A DNA stretch of 10,460 nt from an uncultured Faecalibacterium sp. (GTDB taxonomy: Bacteria; Bacillota; Clostridia; Oscillospirales; Ruminococcaceae). Made by a program: the position numbers and the translations under genes. Positions 6,232 through 10,460 of this stretch are shown here, one piece after another. Within the stretch, counting starts at the first letter, position 1. Each line of letters starts with the position of its first letter. Location of the stretch: NCBI GenBank assembly GCA_934525325.1, contig CAKSZE010000059.1, positions 1 to 10,460 of the forward strand, written 5' to 3'. The notes below the pieces were generated by a model. It worked only from the letters and a program-made list of their open reading frames with translations. It was not told the DNA's origin and made no database searches.

Positions 6232-7173
6232 CGATAAAAAGTCTTGGGTCAGACGCAGGGCGGTCTGCCGCACGTCTGCTGCTCCGGCGTCCAGCCATGT
6301 GACCCCGTCCATGTGGCGGAACCATGTCAGCTGGCGCTTGGCGTAGTTGCGGGATGCCTGCTTGAGCTTCTCGGTGCAGGCATCCAGTGCGGCGGTCTGC
6401 TCAAAATACGGAAAAAATTCTTTATAGCCGATGGCCTGTGCGGCGGTGCGGAAGGCTTCGCGGTTGCGCCAGACGTATTCCGCCTCGGCTAAAAGCCCGG
6501 CTTCCAGCATTTTGTCCACCCGCTGGTCGATGCGGCGGTACAGCGCTGCACGGTCCGGGAAATCCAGCCCCAGCACAAGGCTGCGGTAGGGGCGCTCCGG
6601 CGGCAGCGAATCGGCCTTTTGCTCGCTGAGACGCTTACCGGTGGCGTGGTAGTGCTCCAGCGCCCGCAGCACCCGCACCTTATTGTTGGGGTGGATGGCA
6701 GCGGCAGCTTCCGGGTCCACCGCTTTTAGCTTTTCATACATAGCTTCCGGGCCGATGGCTTCCAGTTCAGCCGTCAGCTGCTCGCGCAGGCCGTCCGGGG
6801 CTTTTTCGGCGGTGAAGCGCACCCCGTACAAAAGGCTCTGCACATACAGCCCGGTGCCGCCTACCAGCAGCGGCAGATGACCCCGGGCGGTGATATCCCG
6901 GATATACTCCCCTGCCAGCGCGGTGAAATCCGCCACGCTGAAGGTTTTTTCCGGGGTGAGGATATCCACGCCGTGGTGCGGGATGCCGCAAGTCTCCTGC
7001 GGGGTGACCTTGGCGGTCCCCACATCCAGACCTTTGTAAATCTGCATGGAGTCGGCGCTGATGACCTCGCCGGAGAACTGCTGCGCCAGCGCAACGCCCA
7101 GCGCAGTTTTGCCGGTGGCGGTGGGGCCTACCACAGCCACCACGGCGAGTTTTGTATTACACGATGCGTCCAA
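6223..7173 (-). CDS. miaA: tRNA dimethylallyltransferase (MiaA)
   Basis: 316 residues from the TTG at 7173, close to the usual family length of about 300-320. MiaA moves a dimethylallyl group from DMAPP to N6 of adenosine 37 in tRNAs that read codons starting with U, the first step towards ms2i6A. Visible motifs are the P-loop GPTATGKT (16-23), ISADSMQIYKGLDVGTAK with the catalytic aspartate (D41), GIPHHGVDI (63-71), VGGTGLYVQSLL (104-115), and near the end IGYKEF and YAKRQLTWFR. The start is uncertain: no ATG exists in frame between the upstream reading and the P-loop. TTG at 7173 keeps the first beta strand (KLAVVAVVG); an AAAGGAG lies 13 bases upstream, rather far. A GTG at 7143 would leave too little sequence before the P-loop. 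With TTG the gene overlaps the mutL end by 17 bases, continuing the mutS-mutL-miaA order common in clostridia. Confidence 0.93.
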   Translation of the reverse strand: MDASCNTKLAVVAVVGPTATGKTALGVALAQQFSGEVISADSMQIYKGLDVGTAKVTPQETCGIPHHGVDILTPEKTFSVADFTALAGEYIRDITARGHLPLLVGGTGLYVQSLLYGVRFTAEKAPDGLREQLTAELEAIGPEAMYEKLKAVDPEAAAAIHPNNKVRVLRALEHYHATGKRLSEQKADSLPPERPYRSLVLGLDFPDRAALYRRIDQRVDKMLEAGLLAEAEYVWRNREAFRTAAQAIGYKEFFPYFEQTAALDACTEKLKQASRNYAKRQLTWFRHMDGVTWLDAGAADVRQTALRLTQDFLSKG

Positions 7174-9301
7174 ACTGCTTTTCCAACTCCTTTCGGGTAA
7201 GCTTGAGCACGCAGGGACGTCCATGCGGGCAGAAGGGCGGCACCTCGCCGGAGAGGATCTTCTCGGCCAGTGCCATAAGCTCCTGCGGGGAGGACTTGTC
7301 CCCCGCTTTGATGGCGGCACGGCAGGAGATGGAGTGCAGCACCCACTCGGTGTGCTCGTTCAGCGCGTCCCGGCTGCCCTTGAGCAGGCGGTCGGCGATC
7401 TCTACCAGCAAGTCCTCGGCGTTCTGCGGCTCTACGTCCGCAGGCACGGCGCGCAGCAGCACGGTGCTGCCGCCAAAATCGGCTACGTCCAGACCGGCGT
7501 TTTCCAGCAGGGGCTGGTTTTCCAGCAGTGCCTGCTTTTCCTCTGCGGAAAGGTCGATGGCGGCGGGCTGCAACAGCAGCTGGCTGGGCACGTTGCCGTA
7601 GTTGGCGGCAAGCTTTTCGTACAACTGACGCTCGTGGGCGGCGTGCTTATCGATCAGGCACAGCTCGTCTCCCCGTTCTGCCAGAATATAGGTGCGGAAC
7701 ACCTCGCCCACATACCGCAGCGGCTCTTCTCCCTGCGGTACATCAAAGCCCAGCTGCTCCGGCTGTTCCGGCTGCGCGGGTTTCTCCGGCTGATAGGGTA
7801 CTGAAGCAACTTCGATCTCCGGGGCAGCGGGCACGGTGTTCCATGCCGCCATGTGATCCAGCAGCGGGTCGGCTGCGGCGTCCGTTTCCGGGTGCACATC
7901 CAGCTGCGCCTCACCGGCTGCTGCCCGGAAGGGCTGCGGCGCAGGCTGGACATCCGTTGCATCCGGTTTTTCCGGGCTGTGGAGAGTGACCACCGGATCC
8001 AGAATGTCCTCCGCAGGGGCAGGCTGCCGCCACGAGGGCACGGCAGCAGCCGTGCGGGCAGGCTGTGCGGGCTGTACCGGCGGGGTATCTGCCGCAAAAG
8101 CCGGGGTTTGCACCGGTGCAGCAGCGGGGCGCTGCGGCTGCGGGGCTTCCCAGCGCTGCGCAGGCAGTGTGCCGGGGTCTGCCTGACCCGGAATGACGGC
8201 AGAAAGTCCCGTAAAGCAATTATCCTTTACAGCATTTTCGTTCTTATCATCGTTTTCTTTTTCGGTTTTCTCATTTTTGCCCGCTTCAAAGGTAAAGCGG
8301 CGTTCTCCGGTGCCGGGCTGTGCCAGCGCCAGCTTGACCGCATGATAAACGACATCGAACACGTCGTTTTCCCGGGCAAAGCGGGCTTCGATCTTTGCAG
8401 GATGGACATTGACGTCCACAAGGTCGGTGGGCATTTCCAGCAGCAGGATGCCGCCCGGAAACTTGCCCTGCATGGTCGTGCCCTTAAAGGCCATTTCCAT
8501 GCCCGCCATGATGGTGCGGTTGCGCACATAGCGGCCATTGATGTAGAAATGCTGCATACTTCGGCTTGCGCGGCAGCTCTTGGGCGGGGTGATCAGGCCG
8601 GTGACCCGGTACAGTCCTTCCTCGGAGTGCACCTCGATGAGGTCGCGGCTGAACTCCCGCCCCAGCACCGCATAGGCAGCGCTGCGCAGTTGACCATCGC
8701 CCGGGGTGACGTATTGCAGCTTGCCCTCCCGGATGAATTTGACGCTGACCTCCGGGTGGCTGAGCGCCACATGACCCACGTTATCTGCCACAAAGGTTCC
8801 CTCGCTGGAGTCCTTTTTGAGGAACTTCATGCGGGCGGGGGTGTTGTAGAACAGATCCTGCACCCGGATGGTGGTGCCCACGGCGCGGGCGGCAGGTTCT
8901 CTGCCCTGCTCCTCACCGCCGGCGATGCGGTAGCAGGTGGCAAACTCGTCCACCTCGGTGCGGGTGAGCAGTTCTACCCGCGCTACGCTGGCAATGGAAG
9001 CCAGTGCTTCGCCGCGGAAGCCCAGCGTGTGGATGCTGTTCAGGTCGTCCGGCTTTTCGATTTTGCTGGTGGCGTGGCGGATGAAAGCCGTCGGGATATA
9101 CTCGGCATCAATGCCGGTGCCGTTATCGCTGATCTCGATCAGCTTTACGCCGCCGGACTCGATGCTTACAGTGACCTGCGTTGCACCGGCGTCGATGGAG
9201 TTTTCCAAAAGCTCCTTGACCACCGATGCCGGGCGCTCTACCACCTCACCGGCAGCGATCAATTCAGCGGTATGCTTATCCAGTACATGGATGACTGCCA
9301 T
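7157..9301 (-). CDS. mutL: DNA mismatch repair protein MutL (endonuclease-type)
   Basis: 714 residues. MutL is recruited by MutS to mismatches and, in bacteria without MutH, nicks the new strand. The N-terminal GHKL ATPase domain shows KELLENSIDAGA (29-40), DNGTGI (59-64) and TLGFRGEAL (92-100), then VGTTIRVQDLFYNTPAR and NGRYVRNR, VDVNVHPAK up to about 335. A linker of about 180 residues (341-520) is low in complexity. The C-terminal domain keeps all endonuclease motifs: DKHAAHERQLYE (551-562, matching DQHA-x2-E-x4-E with Gln replaced by Lys), SCRAAIKAG (659-667) and CPHGRP (691-696), and ends FGRIV. QLLLQP at 574-579 fits the sliding-clamp binding pattern of MutL C-termini. Start ATG at 9301 has GGGGAGG 9 bases upstream. 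It follows mutS after 34 bases, with miaA next, so repair genes and tRNA modification are likely cotranscribed. Confidence 0.98.
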   Translation of the reverse strand: MAVIHVLDKHTAELIAAGEVVERPASVVKELLENSIDAGATQVTVSIESGGVKLIEISDNGTGIDAEYIPTAFIRHATSKIEKPDDLNSIHTLGFRGEALASIASVARVELLTRTEVDEFATCYRIAGGEEQGREPAARAVGTTIRVQDLFYNTPARMKFLKKDSSEGTFVADNVGHVALSHPEVSVKFIREGKLQYVTPGDGQLRSAAYAVLGREFSRDLIEVHSEEGLYRVTGLITPPKSCRASRSMQHFYINGRYVRNRTIMAGMEMAFKGTTMQGKFPGGILLLEMPTDLVDVNVHPAKIEARFARENDVFDVVYHAVKLALAQPGTGERRFTFEAGKNEKTEKENDDKNENAVKDNCFTGLSAVIPGQADPGTLPAQRWEAPQPQRPAAAPVQTPAFAADTPPVQPAQPARTAAAVPSWRQPAPAEDILDPVVTLHSPEKPDATDVQPAPQPFRAAAGEAQLDVHPETDAAADPLLDHMAAWNTVPAAPEIEVASVPYQPEKPAQPEQPEQLGFDVPQGEEPLRYVGEVFRTYILAERGDELCLIDKHAAHERQLYEKLAANYGNVPSQLLLQPAAIDLSAEEKQALLENQPLLENAGLDVADFGGSTVLLRAVPADVEPQNAEDLLVEIADRLLKGSRDALNEHTEWVLHSISCRAAIKAGDKSSPQELMALAEKILSGEVPPFCPHGRPCVLKLTRKELEKQFGRIV
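7742..8281 (-). other. MutL interdomain linker coding region, with AT-rich Lys/Asn patch
   Basis: Codes for residues 341-520 of MutL. The first part (8219-8281, residues 341-361) is AT-rich and encodes Lys/Glu/Asn/Asp (GKNEKTEKENDD and on). The rest (7742 to about 8200) is GC-rich and encodes Pro/Ala/Gln-rich sequence. MutL linkers are known to be disordered and poorly conserved; the sharp change in base composition inside one gene is the odd point. Confidence 0.65.
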
Positions 9302-9335
9302 GGTCTTTTCCCTCCCCTGTGGTTGATTTTTACGG

Positions 9336-10460
9336 TCAGCCGTTCAGGCTGCCCTTGAGGGTCTTTTTCAGCTCGTACAAAAAGTTCAGCGCTTCAATGG
9401 GAGTAAGCGTTTCCACATCCACGGCTTCCAGCTTTTCCATCATCTCGCTGGGTACTGCTGGGGAATTGTACTCCTGCAAAGCGTCAAAATCCATCTGCTC
9501 TACCTTGTTTTTAGGGGCAGAGGCCTCCAGCGTGCGCAGCACTTCGTGGGCGCGGCGGGTCACACTGCCGGGCAGACCGGCCAGCTTTGCCACCTCGATG
9601 CCGTAGCTGTCGTCGGCGGGACCGCGCACGATGCGCCGCAGGAAGGTGATGTCCTCGCCGCGTTTTTTGACCGCGATGTTGTAGTTTTTCACACCTTCCA
9701 CGGTGCCTTCCAGCTCGGTCAGCTCGTGGTAGTGGGTGGCGAACAGGGTCTTGCAGCCCAGACCCTTGGCAGGGTCTGCAATATGCTCCACCACGGCGCG
9801 GGCGATGCTCATGCCGTCAAAGGTGGAGGTGCCGCGGCCGATCTCGTCCAGCACCACAAGGCTTTTGGCGGTGGCGTTTTTCAAAATTTCGGCCACCTCA
9901 GTCATCTCCACCATAAAGGTAGACTGACCTGCGGCAAGGTCGTCCGATGCGCCAATGCGGGTAAAAATGGCGTCCACCACGCCCACATGGCAGCTGGCAG
10001 CCGGCACAAAGGAGCCGATCTGCGCCATCAGGGCAATGAGGGCATTCTGACGCATATAGGTGGATTTACCTGCCATGTTGGGGCCGGTGATGATCAGGCA
10101 GCGGTCGGTAGTGCAGTTGAGGGTGGTATCGTTGGGCACGAACATACTGCCTTTGAGCACCTGCTCCACCACGGGGTGACGTCCCTCGGTGATGGTCAGT
10201 ACATCACTGTCATCCACCACGGGGCGGCAGTAGTTATTTTCCGCTGCGACCTGCGCCAGCGCAGCCAGCACATCCAGCTGGGCGATAGCGTTGGCGGTGC
10301 GCTGGATACGGTCCAGCTGGGCACCGATGCTTTCCAGCAGTTCGTCAAACAGGCGGCGTTCCAGCGAGATGAGCCGCTCGTGTGCGCCAAGGATCTTGCT
10401 TTCCAGCTCCTTCAGCTCCTGCGTGATGTAACGCTCGCCGGAGGTGAGGGTCTGCTTGCG
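9336..10460 (-). CDS. mutS: DNA mismatch repair protein MutS, C-terminal part (5' end outside window)
   Basis: 374 C-terminal residues are visible and the frame is open to the window edge; full MutS is usually about 850-900 residues. MutS finds mismatches and uses ATP to form a sliding clamp that recruits MutL. The visible part begins in the clamp/lever region (KQTLTSGERYITQELKELES, visible residues 2-21) and includes the whole ATPase domain: Walker A GPNMAGKST (10059-10085), the signature region around GQSTFMVEM, Walker B LDEIGRGTSTFDG, and TLFATHYHEL. QMDFD at 9483-9497 lies where many MutS proteins have a sliding-clamp motif, but it is a loose match. The end, PIEALNFLYELKK, is the usual C-terminal helix. 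It stops 34 bases before mutL. No promoter for the run is visible, so it must start upstream of the window. Confidence 0.97.
   Translation of the reverse strand, partial: RKQTLTSGERYITQELKELESKILGAHERLISLERRLFDELLESIGAQLDRIQRTANAIAQLDVLAALAQVAAENNYCRPVVDDSDVLTITEGRHPVVEQVLKGSMFVPNDTTLNCTTDRCLIITGPNMAGKSTYMRQNALIALMAQIGSFVPAASCHVGVVDAIFTRIGASDDLAAGQSTFMVEMTEVAEILKNATAKSLVVLDEIGRGTSTFDGMSIARAVVEHIADPAKGLGCKTLFATHYHELTELEGTVEGVKNYNIAVKKRGEDITFLRRIVRGPADDSYGIEVAKLAGLPGSVTRRAHEVLRTLEASAPKNKVEQMDFDALQEYNSPAVPSEMMEKLEAVDVETLTPIEALNFLYELKKTLKGSLNG

Noticed and set aside
6218..6325. Longer N-terminus for the adaptor gene (starts at 6325 or 6226)
   Set aside because: The extra residues from 6325 overlap the miaA C-terminus and look like out-of-frame miaA. 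The ATG at 6226 has no spacing to a ribosome site.
4931..6346. 471-codon open frame on the plus strand
   Set aside because: In-register antisense shadow of the adaptor gene; the minus-strand protein has a clear membrane helix and HlyD features.
7174..7320. Longer N-terminus for MiaA reaching 7320
   Set aside because: The added residues are out-of-frame mutL coding sequence and are not MiaA-like.
7853..9358. 501-codon open frame on the plus strand
   Set aside because: In-register antisense shadow of mutL, whose family motifs are unmistakable.
1..10460. Mobile elements, CRISPR arrays, tRNA or rRNA genes, defence or biosynthetic clusters
   Set aside because: No direct repeats with spacers, transposase motifs, tRNA folds or accessory gene families were seen; the whole window is filled by housekeeping genes on one strand.

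Overview
The window is a compact stretch of bacterial chromosome with eight protein genes, all on the minus strand. Read in transcription order (right to left) they are mutS (3' part only), mutL, miaA, an HlyD-type membrane-anchored adaptor gene, sepF, ylmH, divIVA and ileS (its 3' end is cut off by the left edge). Gaps between genes are 36 bases or less, or the genes overlap, except for one 109-base gap in front of sepF. I see no tRNA, rRNA, mobile element, CRISPR array or plus-strand gene.

Organism: the SepF/YlmH/DivIVA/IleRS cluster is typical of Firmicutes (Bacillota), and mutS-mutL-miaA is a common clostridial order. The DNA is GC-rich for a Firmicute, codons TTA, CTA and TCA are strikingly rare, and proteins carry Ala/Pro/Gln/Glu-rich linkers. 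This points to a GC-rich member of the Oscillospiraceae/Ruminococcaceae, for example a Faecalibacterium/Subdoligranulum-like gut anaerobe. The genus is an inference from general resemblance, not a database match.

Right part (6223-10460): mutS and mutL make the methyl-independent mismatch repair pair, with an intact MutL endonuclease site. miaA overlaps the mutL end by about 17 bases if its TTG start is right, and encodes the tRNA A37 dimethylallyltransferase. Its stop codon lies in a tiny hairpin that covers the ribosome binding site of the next gene, the HlyD-type adaptor, whose partner is not in the window.

Left part (1-4903): a near-consensus sigma-A promoter (TTGACA, 17 bases, GATAAT) lies just after the adaptor stop codon and should drive sepF-ylmH-divIVA-ileS. 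SepF anchors FtsZ to the membrane, DivIVA marks curved membrane at septum and poles, YlmH is an S4-domain RNA-binding protein linked to ribosome rescue, and IleRS charges tRNA-Ile. ylmE and ylmG, often found beside sepF, are absent here; sepF and ylmH overlap directly. ileS lacks room for its own T-box leader.

Overall this is a housekeeping region. I do not see a new defence, mobile or biosynthetic system. The points most worth checking are the adaptor gene placed at a division operon, the two inverted repeats in the sepF leader, the missing ileS T-box, the altered HIGH/KMSKS motifs of IleRS, and the miaA-adaptor coupling hairpin.
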